Shown here one piece after another: positions 17,374-25,164 of a stretch of 42,181 bases of DNA (position 1 is the stretch's first letter; each line of letters opens with the position of its first letter). Location: positions 1 through 42,181 of the forward strand of contig FMEL01000022.1 of the NCBI GenBank assembly GCA_900066355.1, written 5' to 3'. The translations under genes were made by a program, and so were the position numbers. The notes under the pieces were generated by a model that saw only the letters and a program-made list of their open reading frames with translations, was not told the DNA's origin and ran no database searches. The DNA is from an uncultured Ruminococcus sp. (GTDB lineage: Bacteria > Bacillota > Clostridia > Lachnospirales > Lachnospiraceae).

Positions 17374-18321
17374 TTATGCTTTTTTACCTTTTGTTCTCAT
17401 ATCCAGGAATACTGCGATGATGATCAGTAAACCTTTTACAATCTGCTGCCAGAAAGAGTTGATATTCATCAGGTTCATGGAGTTCTGTAACAGACCCAGA
17501 ATTACGAAACCGATGATAGTTCCTGACAGAGAACCGATACCACCACTCATACTTGTTCCACCGATCGCTGTTGCGGCGATAGCATCCATTTCATAGGATT
17601 CACCAGCTGTCGGCTGACCGGAACTGATACGTGCTGCAAGGATCAGACCAACCATCCATGCACAAATGGAAGACATTACATAAACCATAAGCTGTACTCT
17701 CTGTGTACGTACACCTGAAAGTTTTGCGGCGTTCATGTTACCACCGATTGCAAATACGTAACGTCCAAAGGTTGTCATTGTAAGAATGACTAGGCCAATG
17801 ATACAGAAGATTACCAGAAGGATGATCGGAACCGGGATTCCCAGAAAGTATCCCTGACCGATTACCTTAAAGCTCGGATCGGAGATCGTGTACGGTTTAC
17901 CATTGGAATAAACCTGTGCAAAACCACGTCCGATAGTCATTGTTGACAGTGTTGCAATAAATGGCTGGAATCCTACATAGGAGATGAGCCATCCGTTAAA
18001 TACTCCACATATAGCGGAGATTACCAGTGCTGCAAGACTTGCAAGGAACCAGTTTGTACCACTCTGAAGCAGTGAACCAACGATAACACCCGTGATAGCA
18101 ACTACAGATCCGACTGAAAGGTCGATACCGCCGGTAAGAATTACGAATGTCATACCAACTGCCAGAATACCATTTATGGAAATCTGTCTCAGAATATTAA
18201 TGATATTCTGACTTGTCAGAAATACATCTGATTTGATGCTCATAAAGACAATGATAAAAAGAGCAACAAATACAAGTCCAAATTGTCTCAGGATCTTTCC
18301 TATATCTTTTTTTTGTGTCAT
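17374..18321 (-). CDS. Sugar ABC transporter permease (RbsC type)
   Basis: The 315-residue integral membrane protein forms the transport channel of the sugar ABC importer. Multiple hydrophobic segments are visible, and the RbsC/XylH-type signatures ILAVGMTFVILTGGIDLSVG and AIAATAIGGTSMSGGIGSL, with FVILGLLQNSMNLM after them, are intact. It overlaps the ATPase gene by 4 bases (ATGA), so translation is coupled. The binding-protein gene follows after 93 bases. The substrate cannot be told from the permease alone. Confidence 0.95.
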   Translation of the reverse strand: MTQKKDIGKILRQFGLVFVALFIIVFMSIKSDVFLTSQNIINILRQISINGILAVGMTFVILTGGIDLSVGSVVAITGVIVGSLLQSGTNWFLASLAALVISAICGVFNGWLISYVGFQPFIATLSTMTIGRGFAQVYSNGKPYTISDPSFKVIGQGYFLGIPVPIILLVIFCIIGLVILTMTTFGRYVFAIGGNMNAAKLSGVRTQRVQLMVYVMSSICAWMVGLILAARISSGQPTAGESYEMDAIAATAIGGTSMSGGIGSLSGTIIGFVILGLLQNSMNLMNINSFWQQIVKGLLIIIAVFLDMRTKGKKA

Positions 18322-19832
18322 TGTTCATTTCCTCCAAATGCTAGATTCATAATAGCCTGCTGAGAAGCTGTTTCTTCGCCTTCCAGCTCTCCTTTTACTC
18401 TGCCGTTTGCCATAACCATAATACGGTTACTCATTCCAATCAGCTCAGGCATTTCAGAGGAAATCATAATGATCGCAATACCCTGTTTTGCCAGATCGAT
18501 CATAATGTTATAAATTGCGGCTTTTGCACCTACGTCAATACCACGTGTAGGCTCATCCATGATCAGCACCTTAGGCTCTGACATCAAACATTTTGCTAAA
18601 ACAACCTTCTGCTGATTACCTCCCGAAAGACTGGATACCAGATCATCGATTCCATTCATCTTAGTTGCCATTTTTTCTGTATATTCTTTTGCAAGTTTTC
18701 TTTCCTTCGACTTCTGAATGAATGATGCACCAGATAATTTATCAAAGTTCTGTAAAGATACGTTTTCTTTAATATTTCTGCAAAGCACCAGTCCCAGTTC
18801 TTTTCGGTCTTCTGATGCCATTACAATGTGATGTTTGATTGCATCCTGTGGATGTCTGATCGTAATCTGTTTTCCTTCCAGATAAATTTCTCCGAAATCC
18901 AGTTTGTCATAACCCACAAGTGCTCTCATTACTTCACTTCTTCCAGCACCTACCAGTCCCGCCAGTCCAAGAATCTCACCAGCTCTTACTTTAAGATTTA
19001 CATCTTCAAAAACACCTTTTCTGGTGAAATTCTTCAGTTCAAGAACTACTTCTCCTTTTTTCGCCGTGTTGGTCGGATAACCACCTTCTAGTTCACGACC
19101 TACCATCATGTTGATCAACTGTTCTCTGGATGCATCAGCAACTTTCATGCAACCTATAAACTGTCCATCTCGAAGTACGGAAACTCTGTCGGCAAGTTCA
19201 AAAACTTCTTCCATTCGATGGGAAATGTAAATAATTCCAACTTTTTTTGATCTCAGATTATCAATGATATGGAACAGTGTCTCTGTCTCTTTTTCTGATA
19301 AAGAAGAGGTAGGCTCATCCATAATGATAACTTTGGAATTGTAGGAAACCGCTTTGATGATCTCCATCATCTGAATCTGAGCAATATTCAGATTCTTCAT
19401 TTTCATTGTTGGTTTTATGTACTGGTCCAGTTCATATTCAACAAGAAGCTCCTGTGTTTTCTGATTTAACTGCTTTTTATCTACAAAAGGCAACCCTTTG
19501 ATTTTTTTCTGTTCCCTTCCAAGAAAAACATTCTCTGCAACTGTCATTTCTGGAATAGGGCTTAATTCCTGATGGATCATGGATATTCCGGCATCAAGTG
19601 CTTCTCTTGCCGACTTGAATTCAACTTCTTTACCGTCAAGAACAACCTTGCCTGCGTCTTTTGTATAAATACCCATAATAATTTTCATAAGAGTAGATTT
19701 TCCTGCACCATTTTCACCCATCAGTGCGTGGAGCTCACCTGGTTCAATACAGAGTTCTGCTCCTTTCAGTACAGTTACTCCGGAGAAAGCTTTATCAATT
19801 CCTGTGGCTTCCAGTATGTATTTGCCTCCCAA
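18318..19832 (-). CDS. Sugar ABC transporter ATP-binding protein (RbsA type, two ATPase domains)
   Basis: This 504-residue protein carries two fused ABC ATPase domains and powers sugar uptake. Domain 1 has Walker A GENGAGKSTLMKIIMG and Walker B VIIMDEPTSSLS; its signature LNIAQIQMMEIIKAV is degenerate. Domain 2 has LAGLVGAGRSEVMRALVG at the Walker A position, signature SLSGGNQQKVVLAKCL and Walker B VLIMDEPTRGIDVGAKA. This asymmetry is usual in RbsA/MglA/XylG proteins. It lies between isomerase A (23 bases upstream) and the permease (4-base overlap). Confidence 0.95.
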   Translation of the reverse strand: MGGKYILEATGIDKAFSGVTVLKGAELCIEPGELHALMGENGAGKSTLMKIIMGIYTKDAGKVVLDGKEVEFKSAREALDAGISMIHQELSPIPEMTVAENVFLGREQKKIKGLPFVDKKQLNQKTQELLVEYELDQYIKPTMKMKNLNIAQIQMMEIIKAVSYNSKVIIMDEPTSSLSEKETETLFHIIDNLRSKKVGIIYISHRMEEVFELADRVSVLRDGQFIGCMKVADASREQLINMMVGRELEGGYPTNTAKKGEVVLELKNFTRKGVFEDVNLKVRAGEILGLAGLVGAGRSEVMRALVGYDKLDFGEIYLEGKQITIRHPQDAIKHHIVMASEDRKELGLVLCRNIKENVSLQNFDKLSGASFIQKSKERKLAKEYTEKMATKMNGIDDLVSSLSGGNQQKVVLAKCLMSEPKVLIMDEPTRGIDVGAKAAIYNIMIDLAKQGIAIIMISSEMPELIGMSNRIMVMANGRVKGELEGEETASQQAIMNLAFGGNEQ

Positions 19833-19855
19833 GACTTTTCTCCTCCTTCAATTTT

Positions 19856-21070
19856 CTATTCAATAACCAAATCCGGGTTTTCCGAGAAATGTTTCAGAAT
19901 CACGATTGGATCTGTGGTGGATGGATTTGTAATCACAACACCTTCTTTTGCTGCTTTTTCAGTTACAAAATATTCGTCATGTGTCAGCTGTCCATAATGG
20001 ATCAGTGCCGGAGATTCGATTTCCCATTTTCCGAAAGTTCCGTGGCCTTCCAGACAGATCAGACCATATGGTGCGCTGTCTTTGATTGTTACAGTCTGTC
20101 CCGGGAGAACAGTCAGGCGTTTTGCACAGACTGTTTCACACTTATAGCAAATCCACTCTTCAATGTATCCATCTGCGATCATGTCTTCCATCGGTCTCAC
20201 CGGCTTCGGTGCCATAAAACGGTTCTTATGGAAATCAGGATCTACGTTCTTATCCCAGTCGATAACATCCAGCAGGTATTCATAATTTCCAAGCTCTTCT
20301 TCCGGTGTGTTCTTCCAGAGAAGATCTTCTCCTACGATCTGTCCGTTCAGAAGGACTGACTGATACATTGCGTATACATCTGATGCAAACTGCGGTTCAT
20401 AAGTACAAAGGCTTCCAGGTGCATGTAATACTCCCGGAGGTACATCCCATCCGGTATCAAGATCCAGCTTATATGCCATTGCCAGAGAAGTGATTCTGTT
20501 ATCTCCTTTTGTAAAGTTTTTCAGAGATTCAAGAACTTCTTCTTTTGTAGTTTCAGGATTCAGTCCGAAGAAAGTAAATGGAAATTCTCCACCGTGGTTA
20601 TTTAACTGTGACGGGAAGAAATACATTTCCGGTTTTCCTGAAGCACCAACTCTGTTCGCATGCTGATCTCTGTGATGGATGTGATGCGGCAACGGGCCTG
20701 CATTATCAAAGAATTTGGAAAACATCGGCCATCTGTGATATTTATTCCAGAGTGTCTCTCCGATAACCTCTGCTCCCAGAAGTTCCACAACATCTCTGAG
20801 CAGAACTTTTTCTTTTCCTTCATCATCAACTACAACATAGCTGAGGCCTTCATCTTCCGGTGTATCCGGCCCATTCTCAGCCCATGTGGTAGATGAAAAC
20901 CATCTCTCATCTATTCCACCTCTCTGACCCAGAACAAAATAATCATCCGGATGAAGTTTGATTCTTTTTCCCGGTCTGCAAAACGATCTCGGTACCCAGG
21001 TAGGAGCAAGTCTTAAAATTCCGCCACCCTGTTCCAACGCTTTTTCAGCAAGTCTTTTTTTATTTTGCAT
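19856..21070 (-). CDS. PMI-like cupin sugar isomerase A, first gene of the operon
   Basis: The 404-residue protein is a paralogue of the 434-residue protein at 13281-14585. It shares RLAPTWVPRSFCRPGKRIKL, the HHIHHRDQHANRVGASGKPE metal-site region, GWDVPPGVLHAPGSLCTYEP, DWDKNVDPDFHKNRF and a C-terminal cupin (TVTIKDSAPYGLICLEGHG). The type I PMI-like histidine and glutamate pattern is kept. It is the promoter-proximal gene with a ribosome site AAAGGAGAGG just before ATG, and an operator copy lies between that site and the promoter. It is probably an aldose-ketose isomerase for the imported sugar. The function of having two such proteins is unknown. Confidence 0.75.
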   Translation of the reverse strand: MQNKKRLAEKALEQGGGILRLAPTWVPRSFCRPGKRIKLHPDDYFVLGQRGGIDERWFSSTTWAENGPDTPEDEGLSYVVVDDEGKEKVLLRDVVELLGAEVIGETLWNKYHRWPMFSKFFDNAGPLPHHIHHRDQHANRVGASGKPEMYFFPSQLNNHGGEFPFTFFGLNPETTKEEVLESLKNFTKGDNRITSLAMAYKLDLDTGWDVPPGVLHAPGSLCTYEPQFASDVYAMYQSVLLNGQIVGEDLLWKNTPEEELGNYEYLLDVIDWDKNVDPDFHKNRFMAPKPVRPMEDMIADGYIEEWICYKCETVCAKRLTVLPGQTVTIKDSAPYGLICLEGHGTFGKWEIESPALIHYGQLTHDEYFVTEKAAKEGVVITNPSTTDPIVILKHFSENPDLVIE

Positions 21071-21090
21071 ATGATCCTCTCCTTTTTGGT

Positions 21091-21100
21091 AAAACGTTTT
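21091..21100. promoter_or_regulatory. LacI-type operator O1
   Basis: AAAACGTTTT is a perfect CG-centred palindrome in the untranslated leader of the sugar operon, about 100 bases downstream of the predicted transcription start and just ahead of the ribosome site. Confidence 0.75.
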
Positions 21101-21205
21101 TCTAATGGTTAAAAAAAATAGTCTTGTTGATTATTGTGCTTTTTGCACTATTTTTCACATAATATACATATGTTTTAAGTGCTTTTGCCGTCTCAAGATA
21201 GATTT

Positions 21206-21234
21206 ATCATATCTTTTTATATTGTATTTGTCAA
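21206..21234 (-). promoter_or_regulatory. Sigma-A promoter of the sugar operon
   Basis: On the minus strand TTGACA (21234-21229) and TATGAT (21211-21206) are separated by exactly 17 bases, a near-consensus promoter. Transcription should start near 21199, giving a leader of about 130 bases that includes operator O1. Confidence 0.88.
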
Positions 21235-21270
21235 TTGATTTTTGTACACAATTTAATATTTGTAAATAGT

Positions 21271-21280
21271 GAAACGTTTT
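21271..21280. promoter_or_regulatory. LacI-type operator O2
   Basis: GAAACGTTTT, within GTGAAACGTTTTTC, is centred about 76 bases upstream of the predicted transcription start and 180 bases from O1. One mismatch from the perfect palindrome. Confidence 0.72.
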
Positions 21281-21340
21281 TCTGGTGCGTTTTTGTTAAA
21301 ATTGCACAATATTTTTTAAGTTTTACCCCCCCCGTTCCGT

Positions 21341-21350
21341 AAAACGTTTT
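21341..21350. promoter_or_regulatory. LacI-type operator O3
   Basis: AAAACGTTTT, within GTAAAACGTTTTTTC, lies 70 bases beyond O2 and 250 from O1. The remaining 21101-21401 region is AT-rich leader and promoter DNA with a C8 run at 21326-21333 and no gene. Confidence 0.72.
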
Positions 21351-21401
21351 TTCATTTGTTTTGATTATACAATTATTTATATTTTTTGCAAATTTATCTA
21401 C

Positions 21402-21444
21402 AAAAAAATCCCCGACGCCACCATCATCAGATGATATCGGGGAT
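21402..21444 (-). terminator. Intrinsic terminator after lacI-type gene
   Basis: On the minus strand ATCCCCGA (21444-21437) pairs with TCGGGGAT (21415-21408) and is followed by a run of seven T. It separates the regulator transcript from the sugar operon promoter. Confidence 0.88.
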
Positions 21445-21450
21445 ATCCTT

Positions 21451-22533
21451 TTACCAGTCGACCAGATTCCAGTCTTCCGGTGCATCTTCTACTGTTGATT
21501 TTCGTACAACAAGTCTTGCATTCATTTTGATACCTATTGCATCATAATATTTCTCATCCTGTTCTTCTATTCTCTGAAACAGTATCTTCGCCGCTTCGAT
21601 CCCGGCATGTCTTTTCCGGATATGGATTGTTGAAAGTGACGGTTCTATCACACTCGAGAGGAAAACATCATCATATCCCATAAGTTTGATTTCTTCCGGT
21701 ATTCTCTTTCCATATTCTTTCAGGACTTTCAGCGCACCAATCGCCATCTGGTCGTTTCCACAGAATACACCGTCCAGATCCGGCACCTGTTCCAGTAGCT
21801 GTTTCATACATGTATAACCGCTCTGATGGCTGTAATCACCGTAGGTCATCATTTTTTCCCTGTCATAATACATGTCATTCTTCTTCAGGCAGTCTTCGTA
21901 GCCTCTTATACGCTCCAGCGCGATCTGCAGTTCTGTGGCACCCGTAATATGACATATTTTTTTGCATCCACAGTCGATCAGGTGCTGCACTGCCTTCTGT
22001 GCATTTGCATATCCGTCAAAATACACAGAATCAATCCCAACGTCCGTCATGTCACGTTCCATACTTACCAGCGGGATTTTTTTATATTTATTTGCCTGTT
22101 TTCTCAACTGTGAAAAATATTTTTCTGCGCTCTCATTTGATATTGAAGAGACAAAAATAATTCCGTCTACCCGGTTCGCTATCAGTCTTCGAAACAACTC
22201 TTTTTCTCTTTTGATTGCATCCTTGTCACCATAGGTTGCCTGTGTATCACAAATGATGATCTGATATCCTTTTTCTACTGCTACTGAATTGATTCCCTTT
22301 ACTACGTACGGATAAAACACTCCGCACATATCTTCTGTGATCACTCCGATCGTTCCCGTTTTATTATTTTTCATGCTTCTTGCTATCGGATTAGCCTCAT
22401 AAGAAAGCTCTTCTACAGCTTTTTCTACACGCATCACCAGATCCGGGCTTACATATTTTGATTTGTTCAGGACATTGGACACCGTTGAAATGGACACTCC
22501 TGCTTTTTTTGCAACATCCTTAATTCCACTCAT
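21451..22533 (-). CDS. LacI-family transcriptional regulator
   Basis: The 360-residue regulator has an N-terminal LacI helix-turn-helix (IKDVAKKAGVSISTVSNVLN) and a periplasmic-binding-type sugar-sensing domain (GTIGVITEDMCGVFYPYVVK, DGIIFVSSI, GVFCGNDQMAIGALKVLKEY, GYDDVFLSSVIEPSLSTIHI). It lies directly upstream of the sugar operon in the same direction and probably represses it through the three AAAACGTTTT-type sites, with the imported sugar or its phosphate as inducer. It follows the AroE-like gene by 9 bases and is probably transcribed with it from the thioesterase promoter. Confidence 0.95.
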   Translation of the reverse strand: MSGIKDVAKKAGVSISTVSNVLNKSKYVSPDLVMRVEKAVEELSYEANPIARSMKNNKTGTIGVITEDMCGVFYPYVVKGINSVAVEKGYQIIICDTQATYGDKDAIKREKELFRRLIANRVDGIIFVSSISNESAEKYFSQLRKQANKYKKIPLVSMERDMTDVGIDSVYFDGYANAQKAVQHLIDCGCKKICHITGATELQIALERIRGYEDCLKKNDMYYDREKMMTYGDYSHQSGYTCMKQLLEQVPDLDGVFCGNDQMAIGALKVLKEYGKRIPEEIKLMGYDDVFLSSVIEPSLSTIHIRKRHAGIEAAKILFQRIEEQDEKYYDAIGIKMNARLVVRKSTVEDAPEDWNLVDW

Positions 22534-22542
22534 ATATTTTTC

Positions 22543-23394
22543 TCAGCACTCTCCGTATTCTTTTTTCATTGCCTGCTTCATTACTTCCACAGGTGCTTTT
22601 CGTCCTGTCCACAACTCATAAGCCAATGCACCCTGATTTACCAGCATTTCCAAACCATTAAACGTTCTTAAATTATGTCTCTCTGCCTCCTGTAAAAACG
22701 AAGTTCTTAATTTATTTGGAATTACATCACATACTACCAGATCCTTCGGCAGTTTTTTATACTGAATATCCGGTTTTGCATCATCCTGAAAACCGATTGA
22801 TGTTGCATTCACCAGAATATCTGTATCTTCCGGAATCTGTACACAGCCATCCCACGGCATAAAATTTCCTGTTGCAAGTGTCTTTTTGTTTATAATATCC
22901 ACAAGTAGCTGTGCATGGTCTCTGTTTCGGTTGATCACCATAATATTACGCATTCCTGCCCCGGCCAGTTCCACAGCAATAGCTCTGGCAGCACCTCCGG
23001 CGCCCAAAATCACTGCGTTTTTCCCTTCCGTAGCGACATTTCCGTCATTCAGACTTTTCAGGAAACCTTTGCCATCTGTATTTTCACCGGCCAGTTTTCC
23101 GTCTTTCCAGTAGATTGTATTTACGGCACCCATGATCTGTGCGCTCTCTGAGACTTCATCCAGATACCGAAGAACTTCTCCCTTATGTGGCATTGTAATA
23201 TTAATCCCGGTAAAGTTCATTGCGCGCAGACCCTTCATCGCATTTTCAAGATCACCGCACTTTACCTGGATTGTCAGATAGTCCATCGGTATCTGTTCTG
23301 AATCAAAAGCAGCCTGTTCCATAATTACTGTAGGATTATCATCTACTGGATCACCGAAAACGCCTACCAGCTGTCTCTGATACTTTCCCCTCAT
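22543..23394 (-). CDS. Shikimate-dehydrogenase-family oxidoreductase with altered substrate pocket
   Basis: The 283-residue protein has the AroE fold: catalytic lysine in NITMPHKGEVLRYL, GAVNTIYW, substrate Asp in AGENTDGKGFLKSL, and the NADP-binding motif ILGAGGAARAIAVELAGAG with NRN after the second strand. The N-terminal motif that binds the shikimate carboxylate in true AroE (HSxSP, two serines) is replaced by FGDPVDDNPTVIMEQAAF. It is therefore probably not the biosynthetic enzyme but a dehydrogenase for another polyol or sugar acid. It lies between a thioesterase and the LacI regulator of the sugar operon, which suggests a link to that pathway. A true quinate/shikimate role is not excluded. 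Confidence 0.85.
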   Translation of the reverse strand: MRGKYQRQLVGVFGDPVDDNPTVIMEQAAFDSEQIPMDYLTIQVKCGDLENAMKGLRAMNFTGINITMPHKGEVLRYLDEVSESAQIMGAVNTIYWKDGKLAGENTDGKGFLKSLNDGNVATEGKNAVILGAGGAARAIAVELAGAGMRNIMVINRNRDHAQLLVDIINKKTLATGNFMPWDGCVQIPEDTDILVNATSIGFQDDAKPDIQYKKLPKDLVVCDVIPNKLRTSFLQEAERHNLRTFNGLEMLVNQGALAYELWTGRKAPVEVMKQAMKKEYGEC

Positions 23395-23418
23395 ACATAT
23401 ACCTCCTGTCTGTTTATC

Positions 23419-24132
23419 TCACATTTTTTCCATAAATTCAACAACGGCATATGGTTCATTATTCCGGTCATTTAATAAAATTTTAGTCACACCATCTGCT
23501 TCTGCTTTTCCCGGGAAAATTTGATTATTCAACCGTGCCTGCTGCTTGTATTCTGCACGCATCTGATAAATCTTATAGTTCGCCGGAAGATAATCCATTG
23601 CCATCTGTACATACTGGCAATTGTTTACATGATGATTCGTATCCAGGTGATGCTTCTGGACATAAAATACATCTTCTTTTATATATTTCTCTGGTAAAAC
23701 GATTTTCCTGGGGGCATAATCCATTTCCAGTTTTTCTTCCAGACCATACCCCTCCATATCTCTTTCGGTCAGCCTGACGGGAACCCCATTCTCTCTGTTA
23801 ATATACGTCCAGAAAGTATTTGCATAAGCCAATCGTTCGCCATCTGCTGTATCCATAGTAAAATTACGAAAACCCATAAACCCCCGAAAACCATAAGCCC
23901 ATGTGGAGGTTCTGATCTGTTCTCCCAACGCCGGATAGCGTTCAACAATCACCTGCCATGCAGACAATACCCAGAAACGTTTCCATTCCTTCAGTACTTT
24001 AAGGCCAAGTCCGACTTCTTCTGACTGAAATGTGCTGCAATCCTGGAAATAGTTCAGAATCCCCGGCAGAGTAAGCAGACCATTTTCACCGGTCTCACTG
24101 TATCGTACTCTTCCATCAAAACTATATATCAT
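23419..24132 (-). CDS. Acyl-ACP thioesterase (FatA/FatB-like)
   Basis: The 237-residue protein is a double hot-dog acyl-ACP thioesterase, which releases fatty acids from acyl carrier protein. The N-terminal half contains LPGILNYFQDCSTFQSEEVG and WVLSAWQVIVERYPALGEQI; the second hot dog contains the catalytic-type segment HHLDTNHHVNNCQYVQMAMD. It heads a three-gene minus-strand cluster with the AroE-like and LacI genes. A functional link between these products is not obvious, and co-location may be incidental. Confidence 0.9.
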   Translation of the reverse strand: MIYSFDGRVRYSETGENGLLTLPGILNYFQDCSTFQSEEVGLGLKVLKEWKRFWVLSAWQVIVERYPALGEQIRTSTWAYGFRGFMGFRNFTMDTADGERLAYANTFWTYINRENGVPVRLTERDMEGYGLEEKLEMDYAPRKIVLPEKYIKEDVFYVQKHHLDTNHHVNNCQYVQMAMDYLPANYKIYQMRAEYKQQARLNNQIFPGKAEADGVTKILLNDRNNEPYAVVEFMEKM

Positions 24133-24174
24133 AATTTTCGCTCTCTTTCAATGTATTTCTTTATATTATGTCAT

Positions 24175-24204
24175 ATTTTACCATGTCTTTTATCTTAAGG
24201 TCAA
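24175..24204 (-). promoter_or_regulatory. Probable promoter of the thioesterase-aroE-like-lacI cluster
   Basis: On the minus strand TTGACC (24204-24199) and TAAAAT (24180-24175) are separated by 18 bases, about 40 bases before the thioesterase ATG. Confidence 0.65.
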
Positions 24205-24270
24205 TTGTGGTATGCTGAATGCAGAAAATATTCTGAATCAAAATTCATCCAATTCAACGGAGGTATTATC

Positions 24271-24879
24271 ATGTCATCAGCCGCTTCAAACATTCACATT
24301 CGTACCGCCTCCCCCGACGATGCAGCCGCACTCCTTGCAATCTATGCACCTTATGTTCGTGAAACCGCCATCACCTTTGAATATGAAGTTCCATCCACAG
24401 AAGAATTTACCCGGCGGATCACACACACGCTGGAAAAATATCCATATCTCGTTGCAGAAAAGGATCATACGATTCTGGGATATGCCTATGCAGGACCGTT
24501 TCACGAGCGTGCTGCATATGACTGGGCTGTTGAAACTTCCATCTATGTAGATCAGAATCTAAAGCACTCCGGCATCGGCAGACTTCTCCATGATGCGCTG
24601 GAAAATGCATTAAAAAAACAGGGCATTCTCAATATGAATGCATGTATTGCCTGCACACCAACAGAAGACCCTCACCTCAATAATAACAGCGTCGAATTCC
24701 ATACACACATGGGCTATCGTCTCGTTGGTGAATTTTATCAGTGCGGATACAAATTCCGCACGTGGTACAACATGGTCTGGATGGAAAAACAGATTGGAGA
24801 GCATCTGACAGATCAGCCTGAAATCCGAAAATTCAGGGATATAGAATCCGACATCTGTTACAGGAAATTTATGAAGTAA
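24271..24879 (+). CDS. GNAT N-acetyltransferase (phosphinothricin-acetyltransferase-like)
   Basis: The 202-residue protein has a GNAT fold of the PAT/Bar branch: IRTASPDDAAALLAIYAPYV, ETAITFEYEVPSTEEF, GYAYAGPFHERAAYDWAVET, SIYVDQNLKHSGIGRLLHDA (acetyl-CoA binding with the RxxGxG/A-like loop) and GYRLVGEFYQCGYKFRTWYN. I place the start at 24271, 7 bases after CGGAGG; an earlier in-frame ATG at 24205 has no ribosome site. It may acetylate an amino group of an amino acid analogue or toxin. The actual substrate is unknown. Its stop codon lies inside a long hairpin. Confidence 0.9.
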   Translation: MSSAASNIHIRTASPDDAAALLAIYAPYVRETAITFEYEVPSTEEFTRRITHTLEKYPYLVAEKDHTILGYAYAGPFHERAAYDWAVETSIYVDQNLKHSGIGRLLHDALENALKKQGILNMNACIACTPTEDPHLNNNSVEFHTHMGYRLVGEFYQCGYKFRTWYNMVWMEKQIGEHLTDQPEIRKFRDIESDICYRKFMK

Positions 24880-24894
24880 TTTCCTGTAACAGAT
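24853..24894 (+). terminator. 17-base-pair hairpin overlapping the GNAT stop codon
   Basis: Bases 24853-24869 (ATCTGTTACAGGAAATT) pair perfectly with 24878-24894, with an 8-base loop; the TAA stop at 24877-24879 starts the 3' arm. An A-rich stretch rather than a T run follows on the plus strand, so it may protect the 3' end more than terminate. Confidence 0.7.
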
Positions 24895-24897
24895 ACG

Positions 24898-24922
24898 AAA
24901 AAAAGCACCTCTTCCGAGGTGC
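24898..24922 (-). terminator. Terminator of the tRNA-Gln gene
   Basis: On the minus strand GCACCTCGGAAGAGGTGC is followed by seven T. It lies 10 bases beyond the tRNA 3' end. Confidence 0.9.
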
Positions 24923-24931
24923 TCCACTTAG

Positions 24932-25003
24932 CAGGGCTACAAGGATTCGAACCTTGAACTGACGGAGTCAGAGTCCGTTGCCTTACCGTTTGGCGATAGC
25001 CCT
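24932..25003 (-). tRNA. tRNA-Gln (CTG)
   Basis: The minus strand folds as a cloverleaf: acceptor AGGGCTA/TAGCCCT, D-arm GCCAAACGGTAAGGC, anticodon stem ACGGA/TCCGT with loop CTCTGAC (anticodon CTG), and T-arm with GGTTCGAATCC. CCA is not encoded. Confidence 0.93.
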
Positions 25004-25042
25004 TTATTGTTTTTCGCTTGCTCATCGCTCGCGACGAATGTT

Positions 25043-25071
25043 ATTATATTACAGCCTTCCGAAAAAATCAA
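25043..25071 (-). promoter_or_regulatory. Promoter of tRNA-Gln
   Basis: On the minus strand TTGATT (25071-25066) and TATAAT (25048-25043) are separated by 17 bases, about 40 bases upstream of the tRNA. Confidence 0.82.
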
Positions 25072-25128
25072 CCCCTTTTTTAAATTTTTTTCAAAAAAAT
25101 ATTTCGTGCCGTTCTACGGGAATAATGG

Positions 25129-25134
25129 TATAAT
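25129..25134 (+). promoter_or_regulatory. Probable -10 element of pncB
   Basis: A consensus TATAAT lies 31 bases before the pncB ATG. The matching -35 hexamer is weak (GTGCCG at 17 bases). Confidence 0.55.
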
Positions 25135-25164
25135 AGATTAACCTTAAAGAAAAGGAGATAACAG

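Noticed and set aside
21091..21350. AAAACGTTTT sites as CcpA cre boxes
   Set aside because: The TG and CA positions expected six bases either side of the central CG (TGNAANCG...) do not fit; LacI-type operators for the adjacent regulator fit better.
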